From positions 454,177 to 518,176 of the forward strand of contig DATAJP010000002.1 of assembly GCA_036262055.1 (NCBI GenBank): a stretch of DNA of 64,000 nt, in the 5' to 3' direction. Below are positions 25,676-34,196 of this stretch, in pieces; positions within the stretch are counted from its first letter, which is position 1, and each line of letters opens with the position of its first letter. The notes under the pieces are model-generated. The model was not told where the DNA came from. It worked only from the letters and a program-made list of their open reading frames with translations, and searched no databases. This stretch comes from Ignavibacteria bacterium (GTDB taxonomy: Bacteria > Bacteroidota > Ignavibacteria > Tepidaquicellales > Tepidaquicellaceae). A program made the position numbers and the translations under genes.

Positions 25676-26932
25676 TTGGATAAAAAAGAAAAAATATTAA
25701 TATTTGTTCTCGCGTCGGTGCAATTCACTGCAATAATGGATTTTATGATTATGATGCCGCTGGGTCCGCAGCTTATGCGGATTTTTCAAATCAACCCGCA
25801 GGAGTTCGGGTTCCTCGTTTCTGCTTATACTTTCGCCGCAGGGCTTTCAAGCTTTATAGGAGTATTCTGGATTGATAATTTCGACAGAAAGAAAGCTCTG
25901 ATGAATATGTATCTCGGTTTTCTTCTCGGAACTCTTGCCTGTGCACTCTCGCCAACTTATACAGTTCTGGTGCTTTCAAGAATTTTAACGGGATTATTCG
26001 GCGGACTTCTGATGGCGCTCGTGTTTTCCATTATCGGCGATGTCATCGAAGAAAGAAGAAGAGGCACAGCAATGGGTTATGTATCAACTTCATTTTCTCT
26101 TGCTTCGGTGCTTGGTGTACCGTTCGGATTATTTATTGCAAGCTTCTGGAACTGGCACGCGCCGTTTTTCTTTCTCGTTGCAATCGGCACCCCGATTTAT
26201 TTTATGATAATGAAATACGTGCCTGAGGTCAAAGCGCACCTTGTCCATAAAACCGATAAAACAAAACCATACGATACGCTTGTTTATATTCTGAAAAATT
26301 CAAATCTGCGGATGGCTTTGGTTTTTATAATGATGCTTGTGCTCGGACAGTTCACGATTGTGCCGTTCATCAGTCCCTATATGTCAGCGAATATCGGGTT
26401 TTCAGACAGAGAACTTACGTTGATTTATTTTATTGGCGGAGCTGCAACAATTTTGACTTCACCAAGAATTGGCAAGCTGTCCGATAAATACGGTAAACCA
26501 AAAGTATTCATGGTTATGGCTTTCCTTTCTTTAATACCTATTTTCTTTGTTACAAATTTGCCGCCGGTTTCTATCCCAATCGCTCTTATTTTCACAACAC
26601 TTGTTTTCATCTGCTTCAGCGGAAGATTTGTCCCTGCTACTGCATATATTACATCAGTTGTCAGCAACCGTTACCGGGGCGGGTTCATGAGCATAAACTC
26701 CGCATTTATGCAGATAGCTTCAGGCATTGCTTCACTTGTCGCAGGATTTATAGTGGTTGAAAGTCCAACAGGTGAGCTTTTAAATTATCCTTATGTCGGA
26801 TATATTGCAATGGCATTTACTTTAATTGCAATTTTTATGATTCATAAAATAAAACCTGCACAAGAAGAAACGAGTGCTGTTGTTGTTAAACCTGGAGAGG
26901 AAAAAGAAGAAGTAATTTCTACCGAGTTTTAA
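25676..26932 (+). CDS. MFS transporter, DHA1-like (AraJ type)
   Basis: 418 residues from a TTG start; an in-frame stop lies just upstream and no ATG fits, so TTG is taken. Twelve predicted helices. Features of drug:H+ antiporter-type MFS: FTAIMDFMIMMPLGPQLMR in helix 1, FWIDNFDRKKALMN (A-like motif) in loop 2-3, GDVIEERRRGTAMGYVSTSFSLASVLGVPFG in helices 4-5, ISKLSDKYGKPK-like second A motif (GKLSDKYGKPKVFMV). The exported compound is unknown. The charged tail (KPGEEKEEVISTEF) overlaps by 14 bases a small convergent gene. Confidence 0.92.
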   Translation: MDKKEKILIFVLASVQFTAIMDFMIMMPLGPQLMRIFQINPQEFGFLVSAYTFAAGLSSFIGVFWIDNFDRKKALMNMYLGFLLGTLACALSPTYTVLVLSRILTGLFGGLLMALVFSIIGDVIEERRRGTAMGYVSTSFSLASVLGVPFGLFIASFWNWHAPFFFLVAIGTPIYFMIMKYVPEVKAHLVHKTDKTKPYDTLVYILKNSNLRMALVFIMMLVLGQFTIVPFISPYMSANIGFSDRELTLIYFIGGAATILTSPRIGKLSDKYGKPKVFMVMAFLSLIPIFFVTNLPPVSIPIALIFTTLVFICFSGRFVPATAYITSVVSNRYRGGFMSINSAFMQIASGIASLVAGFIVVESPTGELLNYPYVGYIAMAFTLIAIFMIHKIKPAQEETSAVVVKPGEEKEEVISTEF

Positions 26933-27095
26933 TCTCTTTTAAATTTTTATTTTCGATTAGTTTTCCCTGGCGAAGATTGTAGATTAGCTCTATGTGAAGA
27001 AGAATGTATTCGAATTTTTCTTCGATGTTTAATTCTGATATATTAATTTCCTGATGCCCGTCAAATAAAGGATCAATCTTTTTTTTCTTTTCCAT
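26919..27095 (-). CDS. Small acidic/basic protein of 58 residues, partner of the nucleotidyltransferase gene
   Basis: Frame beginning MEKKKKIDPLFDGHQEINIS and ending LKEIKTR. Family not recognised. Strongly helical by composition in ISELNIEEKFEYILLHIELIYNLRQG, which could form a dimerising helix. Its ATG lies inside the last 23 bases of the nucleotidyltransferase gene (different frame), a typical sign of translational coupling. Its 3' end overlaps the convergent MFS gene by 14 bases. The pairing of a nucleotidyltransferase with a tiny overlapping partner recalls toxin-antitoxin modules (for example MNT/HEPN), but this partner lacks the HEPN RX4-6H motif. Confidence 0.6.
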   Translation of the reverse strand: MEKKKKIDPLFDGHQEINISELNIEEKFEYILLHIELIYNLRQGKLIENKNLKEIKTR

Positions 27096-27594
27096 AACGA
27101 CTCTTATAAATTTTTTCTAACTCTTCTATATCTTGTAAATCTTTATGTCTGGGTGGTAAAACATTCTTTTTAGCAAACAACAAATCTTCTATAGAGGTTA
27201 CATACAAATCTAAATTTCTATATTCTATTTTATCTGCTTTTTTAAATGCATCTTTATAATTAATAGGATATTTTAAAAATACATCAAGCTGTATTTTTCC
27301 ATCATCTGAAAAAAATGTATAAACTAAAGCATTCTTTTCTTCAACCCATTTATTTCTTTTGCTTTCATCTAAAAAATTCTCAACAGGTTCGGGAATTCTT
27401 GGCTTCAATCCGTAAGAATGAGCAATATCTATTATCTTTTTTAAATTTACCTCATCCATATCAGCAAGAATATCTATATCCAAAGTAACTCTGTTAACAC
27501 CATGCAAAACACATGCTATTCCTCCGCATACAACAAATTTCACATTGCTTTTTGCAAGCTCTTCTAAAAGCGTAAACAGGTTTTTCTCTTTCAT
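27073..27594 (-). CDS. Nucleotidyltransferase-fold protein (DUF6036/AbiEii-like)
   Basis: 173 residues from ATG 27594 (a TTG one codon earlier is also in frame). The nucleotidyltransferase core is clear: VKFVVCGGIACVLHG (Gly24-Gly25) then NRVTLDIDILAD with the Asp39/Asp41 metal pair. A later KIQLDVFLKYP gives the third acid, and YVTSIEDLLFAKKNV is the family C-terminal block (a ...DLLxxK... motif). Such proteins include AbiEii-type toxins that modify tRNA and antitoxin-like MNT proteins. The overlapping 58-residue gene downstream may be its partner. It lies between two MFS genes. Confidence 0.82.
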   Translation of the reverse strand: MKEKNLFTLLEELAKSNVKFVVCGGIACVLHGVNRVTLDIDILADMDEVNLKKIIDIAHSYGLKPRIPEPVENFLDESKRNKWVEEKNALVYTFFSDDGKIQLDVFLKYPINYKDAFKKADKIEYRNLDLYVTSIEDLLFAKKNVLPPRHKDLQDIEELEKIYKSRYGKEKKD

Positions 27595-27669
27595 CAATAA
27601 AATATATATATAAACAAGAAAAAATTTTATATAAATTAAATACCCTATTTTAGAATTAATTACCCTTTA

Positions 27670-28896
27670 ATGCAGGACGGAAATTCCAAAAAGAAAGTCG
27701 CGACCATTGTTCTGGTCTCCGCACTTGGATATTTTGTTGATATATATGACCTCGTTTTGTTTGGCATCGTGCGTGTTGCATCTCTTAAAGCGCTCGGCTT
27801 AACAGATGCTGAGGTCACCTCAACAGGCATTATGCTTCTCAACATGCAGATGGGCGGAATGCTTGTCGGCGGAATACTCTGGGGAATACTCGGCGACAAA
27901 AAAGGACGCGTATCGATTCTTTTTGGTTCAATTATTTTGTATTCCGTTATGAATGTTATCAACGGCTTCGTTACCGACATACCTCAATATGCAATCATAA
28001 GATTTTTGGCAGGCATCGGGCTTGCAGGCGAGCTTGGCGCGGGAATCACTCTCGTCAGCGAAACCATGTCGAAGGAAAAACGCGGTTACGGAAACATGAT
28101 TGTCGCAGGTGTCGGCGTGCTCGGTGCTGTCGTTGCTGCACTTGTCGGCGACTTAACCGATTGGCGCAATGCATATTTCATCGGCGGCGGAATGGGATTC
28201 TTAATTCTGCTACTGCGCGTCGGGGTTTATGAATCCGGCATGTACACTTCCATAAAACACACTAACATTCCCAAAGGCGCATTCCTGAAATTGTTCACAA
28301 ACAAAAAAATGTTTTTTAAATTTTTAAACTGCATACTTCTCGGATTGCCTTTGTGGTTTGCGGTCGGGGTTCTCGTAACTTTCTCACCTGAGTTCGGCAA
28401 AGCATTCGGATTCACCACACCGGTCAAAGCAGGTCTTTCAATAATGTTTGCATACATCGGAATTTCTGCGGGAGATTTTTTAAGCGGATGGATAAGCCAG
28501 ATTTTAAAGTCGCGCAAAAAAGTTATTCACATTTTTGTCAGCGGTGTTACCGTAATGCTTTTTGTATTTTTATTCTTTAACAAGTTCGGAACAACAGGTA
28601 TGTATGTTTACTGCGGGCTTATCGGCTTCGCATGCGGCTACTGGGTCATTATGCTTTCAAATGCTTCCGAACAGTTCGGAACAAACATGCGCGCAACAGT
28701 CACAACATCAGTTCCGAATTTCATTCGCGGCTCGGTAATCCTCAGCACACTTTCATTTCAATTCTTAAATCCCATAACAGGAATAGTTTACAGCGCATTA
28801 ATCGTCGGACTAACCACAATCATAATCGCGTTCATCGCAACATCACGTCTCGAAGAAACCTTCGGAAAAGATTTAGGCTATGTTGAAATAATTTAA
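27670..28896 (+). CDS. MFS transporter, sugar/metabolite:H+ symporter type
   Basis: 408 residues, twelve helices. Signature of the sugar/metabolite porter group: ALGYFVDIYDLVLFGIVRV (helix 1 with Asp-x-x-Asp), GGILWGILGDKKGRVSILFGS (motif A), RFLAGIGLAGELGAGITLVSETMSKEKRG (motif B-like). These are usually uptake symporters for organic acids or sugars; the substrate cannot be read. Divergent from the nucleotidyltransferase gene, with a very AT-rich 75-base gap holding both promoters. A family A repeat follows the stop. Confidence 0.92.
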   Translation: MQDGNSKKKVATIVLVSALGYFVDIYDLVLFGIVRVASLKALGLTDAEVTSTGIMLLNMQMGGMLVGGILWGILGDKKGRVSILFGSIILYSVMNVINGFVTDIPQYAIIRFLAGIGLAGELGAGITLVSETMSKEKRGYGNMIVAGVGVLGAVVAALVGDLTDWRNAYFIGGGMGFLILLLRVGVYESGMYTSIKHTNIPKGAFLKLFTNKKMFFKFLNCILLGLPLWFAVGVLVTFSPEFGKAFGFTTPVKAGLSIMFAYIGISAGDFLSGWISQILKSRKKVIHIFVSGVTVMLFVFLFFNKFGTTGMYVYCGLIGFACGYWVIMLSNASEQFGTNMRATVTTSVPNFIRGSVILSTLSFQFLNPITGIVYSALIVGLTTIIIAFIATSRLEETFGKDLGYVEII

Positions 28897-28920
28897 TCTT
28901 ATTAAACTATTTATTAAAGA

Positions 28921-28950
28921 AGTCATTCCCGCGAAGGCGGGAATCCCAGT
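28921..28950. repeat. Family A palindromic repeat
   Basis: AGTCATTCCCGCGAAGGCGG plus GAATCCCAGT: a stem with a small loop between the convergent MFS and serine hydrolase genes, where it may act as a terminator in both directions. Nearly identical to the copy at 54365-54394. Confidence 0.85.
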
Positions 28951-28981
28951 ATTATTAACATAAATGTTTTAAAACCCCTTC

Positions 28982-30208
28982 TCACCACTTCACATCCTTA
29001 ATATTATCTATATAAATCCCATACAGCTCCGCAAAAAAATCATTTAGCTGTTCCATAGGCAAATAATTAAACACTACCGCCCAGTTAACTCCGTTCGTTC
29101 CGTCTCTCATCACAAAAGAACTCGTTCCAAAAAACGCTCCCGAGTGCTGCCAGTTCAATCCGTCTAAACTGATATTCCATCCTTTACCTTGAATCTGTTT
29201 TGCATCAGGTGCAACCGGGAAAGTTGATTGAGTCTGCATTACCTTTAACATATCGGCATTCAGCAAATGCTGACCCGGCGTTGTCGGGTCAATGTAATTC
29301 ACAAACTTCACCATGTCCTCAGCAGAGGAAACCCATCCGCCATGTCCGTCCGTAAGCTCAAGCTGAAAATCACCACCGTAAGGCATGTTAATCGGAAGCT
29401 CCTCCGCATCAAGCACTGACCACACTCCGTTGTATCTGTCATCTGCATAATAAACCACTTCATTCGGCTGCCGCTCCACAAAACGTGTCTTCGCAAGAAC
29501 CATATCATTTATTCCCGCCGGTGCTAAAACATTCTGCTGAACATATTGTTCATAAGTAAGCCCCGAAACTTTTTCGATGATTCGCGCAAGAACATTATAT
29601 CCGAAATTCGAATAAACTTTTTTCTCACCCGGAGGAAAATCAAGCGGCTGTCCCAACATATACCTCACAATGTCTTCAGGGACTGCAGGTCTCGGCTTGC
29701 CCAAAGCATCAGGCGCAATGCGCGCATACTTCGATTGCGGGTCGCCATGCTCCCATGTATATCCTGCACTGTGTTCAAGCAAATTCGCAACCGTAATGTC
29801 CCAAATTCTCGGGTCAGCAACTTTTATCGGTGTTGATAAAACCAAATCTTCAAGAATTTTAAATGCCTTATCATCAAGCTTCAGCTTTCCATCCTGAACC
29901 AGCTTCAAAATCGCCATCGCAGTGAACGGTTTCGATGAGCTCGCAATGCGGAAAATATTATTCGGCGTTGCAGGCACTTTATTTTCTTTATCACCGTAAC
30001 CCAATCCCTTTGAATAAACTATCTCGCCGCCTTTTGAAAACGCAAGCTGTCCGCCGGGAACGTTCCACTTTTTCATAAACTCAAGCATTTTATCCTCTAT
30101 TGCTTTCAATCCTGCATTACCTGTCCCGCTTACCGGAATATCCTGAGCATGTAAATTGGAGATGATTAATAAAAACAAAAATCCTTTGATGATGAAAAAT
30201 TTTTTCAT
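28982..30208 (-). CDS. Class C beta-lactamase-related serine hydrolase, exported
   Basis: 408 residues. A signal peptide (MKKFFIIKGFLFLLIISNLHA) precedes a serine-hydrolase domain of the AmpC/DD-peptidase/esterase superfamily. Nucleophile motif S-x-x-K in FRIASSSKPFTAMAIL, the Tyr motif Y-S-N in KKVYSNFGYNVLARI, and a third-element HSGAFFGTSSF. Substrates in this family range from peptides to esters, and many members are not antibiotic resistance enzymes, so resistance should not be assumed. Periplasmic or lipid-anchored location is likely. Start at ATG 30208. Confidence 0.92.
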   Translation of the reverse strand: MKKFFIIKGFLFLLIISNLHAQDIPVSGTGNAGLKAIEDKMLEFMKKWNVPGGQLAFSKGGEIVYSKGLGYGDKENKVPATPNNIFRIASSSKPFTAMAILKLVQDGKLKLDDKAFKILEDLVLSTPIKVADPRIWDITVANLLEHSAGYTWEHGDPQSKYARIAPDALGKPRPAVPEDIVRYMLGQPLDFPPGEKKVYSNFGYNVLARIIEKVSGLTYEQYVQQNVLAPAGINDMVLAKTRFVERQPNEVVYYADDRYNGVWSVLDAEELPINMPYGGDFQLELTDGHGGWVSSAEDMVKFVNYIDPTTPGQHLLNADMLKVMQTQSTFPVAPDAKQIQGKGWNISLDGLNWQHSGAFFGTSSFVMRDGTNGVNWAVVFNYLPMEQLNDFFAELYGIYIDNIKDVKW

Positions 30209-30220
30209 AACAATTATTAT

Positions 30221-30571
30221 TTATTTTAAAAAATATTTTTGTTTATTTTTTGGTAATGACTTTATGATAAGCTCATACGAATGGTCAATCATTTCTTTAA
30301 TTTCTTTCAGCGGTATTCTCCCTTCGAGCAAAACCGTGTTCCAGTGTTTTTTGTTCATGTGATAACCCGGCTGAACTTCTTCATACTGCTCCCGTAATTC
30401 AATTGCTCTTTCAGGGTCACACTTCAGATTTATGCTCAAAGGCAAATCAAAAGATGTTATGGCAAAAATTTTATTTCCTACTTTATAAACAAAAGTATCC
30501 TCACCAAAAGGAAACGTCTCCTCAGCTCCCTTCTTTGAAAGTAAATATTTTCTCAGCTCCTCAAATTTCAT
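30221..30571 (-). CDS. MmcQ/YjbR family protein
   Basis: 116 residues. It matches the MmcQ/YjbR family (CyaY-like DNA-binding fold, DUF419) over its whole length: LRKYLLSKKGAEETFPFGEDTFVYKVGNKIFAI, NLKCDPERAIELREQY, PGYHMNKKHWNTVLL, IKEMIDHSYELIIKSLPK. Function is not established; a nucleic-acid-binding role has been proposed from structure. It sits 12 bases before the serine hydrolase gene and is likely co-transcribed with it. Confidence 0.92.
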   Translation of the reverse strand: MKFEELRKYLLSKKGAEETFPFGEDTFVYKVGNKIFAITSFDLPLSINLKCDPERAIELREQYEEVQPGYHMNKKHWNTVLLEGRIPLKEIKEMIDHSYELIIKSLPKNKQKYFLK

Positions 30572-30599
30572 AATTACATTTCATTCACGATTTTATTTA

Positions 30600-30651
30600 A
30601 TTCCCCTCTAGAGAGGGGTGGCGCCGATGAAATCGGCGACGGGGTGTGTTC
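30600..30651. repeat. Family C palindromic repeat
   Basis: TTCCCCTCTAGAGAGGGG, then an inner hairpin GCCGAT-GAA-ATCGGC, then GACGGGGTGTGTT. It lies between the MmcQ gene and the antiporter gene. The outer blocks match the copy inside egtD; the inner stem differs but still pairs. Confidence 0.85.
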
Positions 30652-30663
30652 ATTCCTCCACTC

Positions 30664-32655
30664 TCAACAAAACAACTGCTTAAACCCTATAATCTTATCC
30701 GGCTCGCCAAGAACATAAATCACGTCCTCCGGCTCAAGCACAGTATGACCGTCAGGAACGTTCACAACGTGGTCTTTCTTCGCTACTCCAAGCAAGGTAA
30801 CTCCATACTTGTTTCGCATGTCCGAATCGGCAATCGTCTTATATGCAAGCGGGCACATCTCCGTAACCTTGAAGTTTGCAATTTCCACATTCTGCAAAGC
30901 CGAAGTAATATCCATCTCCGGTTTTTCTTCCGTCGATAATGCTCTCAGCATTTCATATCCCGATGACCTTATCAGATTCACTAACTGCTCAATGTCGTTT
31001 CTCGGAATCCTGTATCTGTAAAGCACCCTCGTAAAAATCTCAATCGAAGTTTCAAACTCTTCCGAGACAACTTCATTTGCTCCGAGCCTCATCAGTGTAT
31101 TTATGTCCTGAACATATTTTGTTCTTACTATGGTATAAGCATCCGGGTTTATGTGCTGAATGGTCGAGACAGTTCTCCTCGTTCCAATTGAATCCGATAT
31201 TGCAATCACAACTACCTTTGCTTTGTTGACCCCTGCCATTTCTAAAATATTTTCATTCAAAGCATCACCAAAAATAATCGGCTCGCCGTTTTTCAATTCT
31301 TCTTTCACAACATCAGGGTTTGTGTCGATTATCACATACGGCAGAAGCGCATATTTTGCAGCTTTGACAACGTTTCTGCCGTTCAATCCATATCCGATTA
31401 CTATGATGTGATTCTTATAATCTCTTATTTTCTGAACTGCAGGGTCTAAGAAATGCTTCTTCGCAAGATACTCCCCGAATCGCATTGAAAAATGCGTGTT
31501 CAAAACTCTTTGTGTAATCTTATGACCTGATCTGAAAACAAGCGGTGTAACCGCCATCGTTACAATAGTAACTGCAAGAAAATATTGATACGCATCTCCC
31601 GAAATCAACTGCGAATCGAAACCGAGCTTTGCAAGTATGAATGAAAACTCACCGACCTGGCACAAAAGCAATCCGACCAATACCATCGTTCTCACCGAAA
31701 CTTTCAGCGACAAAGCCGAAAACCACCCAGTGAAAAATTTCAGGCTCATTACAATAAGAGTTATTGTAACAACTACTATGATATGCTCCCATACAAAAAA
31801 TATATTTAAAAGCATTCCGATTGATACAAAAAAGAAGCTCTCAAAAATTGCTTTAAACGGAATTATATTCCCGACTGCCTCATGGCTGTATTCCGATTCC
31901 GCAATTATCAAACCCGCAATGAAAGCTCCCAGTGACAACGAAAGACCAAGTGATGAAGTCGCCCAGCCCACTGCAAAACATATCACGATAATGCTGAGAA
32001 TAAACAATTCTTTGCTTTTCGTCTTCGTAATCTGATAAAGAAGCTTCGGCATAACATAATGCGTAGCAATGTAAACTCCCGCAATGATTATGATTCCTTT
32101 TAGAATCAATATGCCGATATCAGTCAGAACATTATCACTGCTACCCGAAAGAATCGGAATAAAAAGCATCATGGGAACTACGGCAATGTCCTGAAAAATT
32201 AAAATGCCGAGCGCAACTTTTCCCTGCGGACTGTTCACTTCTTTGCTGTCCTGCAAAAGCTTCAGAACAATTGCAGTGCTCGAAAGCGAAACAAGAAATC
32301 CTATGAAGATGTCCTCTTTCAGCGAGAAATTTAAAAAATAACAAATCACCGCGCTGAGTAAAACCGTGAGAACAATCTGAATCGATCCGCCGATAAAAAC
32401 ATATTTTTTTATTCGCAGTAAATCCTTAATTGAAAACTCAAGACCGATTGTAAAAAGCAAAAGTATTACCCCAATCTCAGCAAGGATTTCAACCTGTGAA
32501 ACCTGCGTAACAAGACTAAGCAGATGAGGTCCGCAGATTATTCCGGTTATTAAAAGCCCCAGAACAGTCGGCAGCTTCAGCTTGTTAAAAAGCAGAGTCA
32601 CCAAAACCGAAAGAGTAAGAATTATTAATATGTCGGTAAGTATGGGTATATGCAC
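30664..32655 (-). CDS. Monovalent cation:proton antiporter-2 (KefB/YbaL-like) with TrkA domains
   Basis: 663 residues. The N-terminal Na/H-exchanger domain spans about 1-385, with around 12 helices (LGLLITGIICGPHLL, FSIKDLLRIKKYVFIGG, GILIFQDIAVVPMMLFIPIL, GAFIAGLIIAESEYSHEA). It is followed by a cytoplasmic TrkA-N/RCK domain (about 410-530; HIIVIGYGLNGRNVVKAAK, GDALNENILEMAGVNKAKVV) and a TrkA-C domain at the end (GVAKKDHVVNVPDGHTVLEPEDVIYVLG). It exports K+ or Na+ in exchange for H+, gated by nucleotide. A 14-base perfect tandem repeat lies just upstream of the start. Confidence 0.95.
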   Translation of the reverse strand: MHIPILTDILIILTLSVLVTLLFNKLKLPTVLGLLITGIICGPHLLSLVTQVSQVEILAEIGVILLLFTIGLEFSIKDLLRIKKYVFIGGSIQIVLTVLLSAVICYFLNFSLKEDIFIGFLVSLSSTAIVLKLLQDSKEVNSPQGKVALGILIFQDIAVVPMMLFIPILSGSSDNVLTDIGILILKGIIIIAGVYIATHYVMPKLLYQITKTKSKELFILSIIVICFAVGWATSSLGLSLSLGAFIAGLIIAESEYSHEAVGNIIPFKAIFESFFFVSIGMLLNIFFVWEHIIVVVTITLIVMSLKFFTGWFSALSLKVSVRTMVLVGLLLCQVGEFSFILAKLGFDSQLISGDAYQYFLAVTIVTMAVTPLVFRSGHKITQRVLNTHFSMRFGEYLAKKHFLDPAVQKIRDYKNHIIVIGYGLNGRNVVKAAKYALLPYVIIDTNPDVVKEELKNGEPIIFGDALNENILEMAGVNKAKVVVIAISDSIGTRRTVSTIQHINPDAYTIVRTKYVQDINTLMRLGANEVVSEEFETSIEIFTRVLYRYRIPRNDIEQLVNLIRSSGYEMLRALSTEEKPEMDITSALQNVEIANFKVTEMCPLAYKTIADSDMRNKYGVTLLGVAKKDHVVNVPDGHTVLEPEDVIYVLGEPDKIIGFKQLFC

Positions 32656-32666
32656 GAATGCAATTT

Positions 32667-32694
32667 GTAATTAATAATGAGTAATTAATAATGA
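32667..32694. repeat. 14-base tandem direct repeat upstream of the antiporter
   Basis: GTAATTAATAATGA occurs twice in tandem without a spacer, 12 bases before the antiporter start. It could be a copying slip in a promoter or a regulatory site. Confidence 0.6.
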
Positions 32695-32726
32695 AAAAAA
32701 CAGGTATGAATGTAAATAAGAATTAA

Positions 32727-33179
32727 TTACATTTCATCAGCGGGCTTGAAAAACCACGTATGCTCGGTATCCCTATACCAACCAAGCTTATCATATAAAT
32801 TCTGTGCGGGTATGTTTGTGTTGCGTGTTTCAAGAAGCATCCCGAAAGCCCCGGTTTCTTTTGCATGCTGTTCAGCTTTGTTAAGAAGCGACTCTGCGAC
32901 TTTTTGTTTGCGGTAATTTTCGTTTACAAAGAGGTCATTCAAAATCCACATTCTCTGCATTCCCACGGAAGTAAAAGAAGGATATAACTGTGTAAATCCC
33001 ATTCCGTTGCCGTTTCCATCGAGCGCAATAAATATAACCGAGTCTTTATTTTCAAGACGGTGTTTCATGAAATTTTTTGCGGCTTCGATATCGCTTTCGC
33101 GCTCATAAAACACGCGGTATTCATCGAACAGCTTTGAAAGAATATCAAGATGTTTTAATTCTGCGGTCAGAATAATCAT
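32727..33179 (-). CDS. GNAT-family N-acetyltransferase
   Basis: 150 residues, one GNAT domain. Landmarks: LFDEYRVFYERESD, SVIFIALDGNGNGMGFTQLYPSFTSVGM, then the acetyl-CoA site MWILNDLFVNENYRKQKVAESLLNKAEQHAKETGA (Q/R-x-x-G/A-like motif) and LETRNTNIPAQNLYDKLGW. The acceptor is unknown. It is a single gene on the minus strand upstream of the antiporter with a 71-base gap. Confidence 0.92.
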   Translation of the reverse strand: MIILTAELKHLDILSKLFDEYRVFYERESDIEAAKNFMKHRLENKDSVIFIALDGNGNGMGFTQLYPSFTSVGMQRMWILNDLFVNENYRKQKVAESLLNKAEQHAKETGAFGMLLETRNTNIPAQNLYDKLGWYRDTEHTWFFKPADEM

Positions 33180-33321
33180 AATTTACGGGATTCGATAATG
33201 ATGCAACAATATCAGCATTACATAGCTCATCTTCAATAAACTTATTCTTTTATACTTTTCATAGCTTCCCAATTCCCTATCTTAAAAATAATCTTTTTAT
33301 AATATTTCAGAAAATAAATAT

Positions 33322-34080
33322 ATGAAAACTATAACCCTTTCCTTGGTAGTTCTATTTTCTTTTTTATTATTTTCATGCAATAAAAAAGATTCATCTTCAT
33401 CAACAAATAATCAACCGCAATCACAACAACAGACAAACTCTAATACGCAAACACAAACCGGCTCAACCGGAGAGTCTGCTTCCCAAACTTTGAATCAAAA
33501 AGCTGATGAACTTATTCCTCTCGAATTTGATAAAAAAAATATTCCGGCATCGGTTAAATACAAAGGAAATATTATGGCGGGTTCAAGATGGCTTGATAAG
33601 AACGGCGAGAACTTGCTTATAATTACCGAAACGGACGAACAAACGACGAATAAGGGTGATGAGCGTCTGCTTTCAAAAGAACTTTTTGGGTATTGCTATC
33701 TCATCGACGGTGATAAAGCAACTCTTCTGTGGGACATAAATGATTTCATAAAAGAATGCCCGCTTGATATGAAGCTTGAATATATTCCAAACTCTTTGAG
33801 CGTTACGGATTTGAACAGTGACGGCAAAGCTGAAAATACTTTTTTATACAGAATGTCCTGCAAAGGAGATGTAAGTCCTGATGCGCTTAAGCTTATGATG
33901 CACGAAGGAAACACAAAATACGCAATTCGCGGAACAACCAGAATAGAATTCGAGATTGACGGGAAAAAACAATCTGAAGGGGGCGGTGCAACTCCCGATG
34001 CAGCATTCAAAACGGCACCGGAAAGTTTTCTGCCTTATGCTGAAGAACAATGGGATAAGTTCAGAATACAAAAACCGTAG
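33322..34080 (+). CDS. Lipoprotein of unknown function
   Basis: 252 residues. The signal peptide ends in a lipobox (LLFSC, acyl Cys19), followed by a Ser/Asn/Gln/Thr-rich linker (residues 20-60) and a globular domain. That domain includes DLNSDGKAENTFLYRMSCKGDVSPDALKLMMHEG and KYAIRGTTRIEF, similar in feel to M949/RTX surface proteins, but I do not recognise the family. It should be anchored in the outer or inner membrane. A strong hairpin terminator follows the stop. Confidence 0.8.
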   Translation: MKTITLSLVVLFSFLLFSCNKKDSSSSTNNQPQSQQQTNSNTQTQTGSTGESASQTLNQKADELIPLEFDKKNIPASVKYKGNIMAGSRWLDKNGENLLIITETDEQTTNKGDERLLSKELFGYCYLIDGDKATLLWDINDFIKECPLDMKLEYIPNSLSVTDLNSDGKAENTFLYRMSCKGDVSPDALKLMMHEGNTKYAIRGTTRIEFEIDGKKQSEGGGATPDAAFKTAPESFLPYAEEQWDKFRIQKP

Positions 34081-34101
34081 ATTATATACATTATAATTAC
34101 A

Positions 34102-34133
34102 AAACATAAAGGGGCTTTCGCCCCTTTTGTGTT
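34102..34133. terminator. Rho-independent terminator, bidirectional
   Basis: Stem AAACATAAAGGGGC/GCCCCTTTTGTGTTT with a 4-base loop and T-runs. It lies 21 bases after the lipoprotein gene and about 60 bases before the end of the convergent DUF4870 gene. Confidence 0.9.
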
Positions 34134-34196
34134 TTAAATTTGTCCTTCTCTCAAAAGTCTGGAATTCGGTTAAATTCTGTTTCGTTTCAATATCGT

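Noticed and set aside
28982-30208. Antibiotic-resistance beta-lactamase
   Set aside because: The SxxK and YSN motifs only place it in the class C/serine hydrolase superfamily, which includes many esterases and peptidases.
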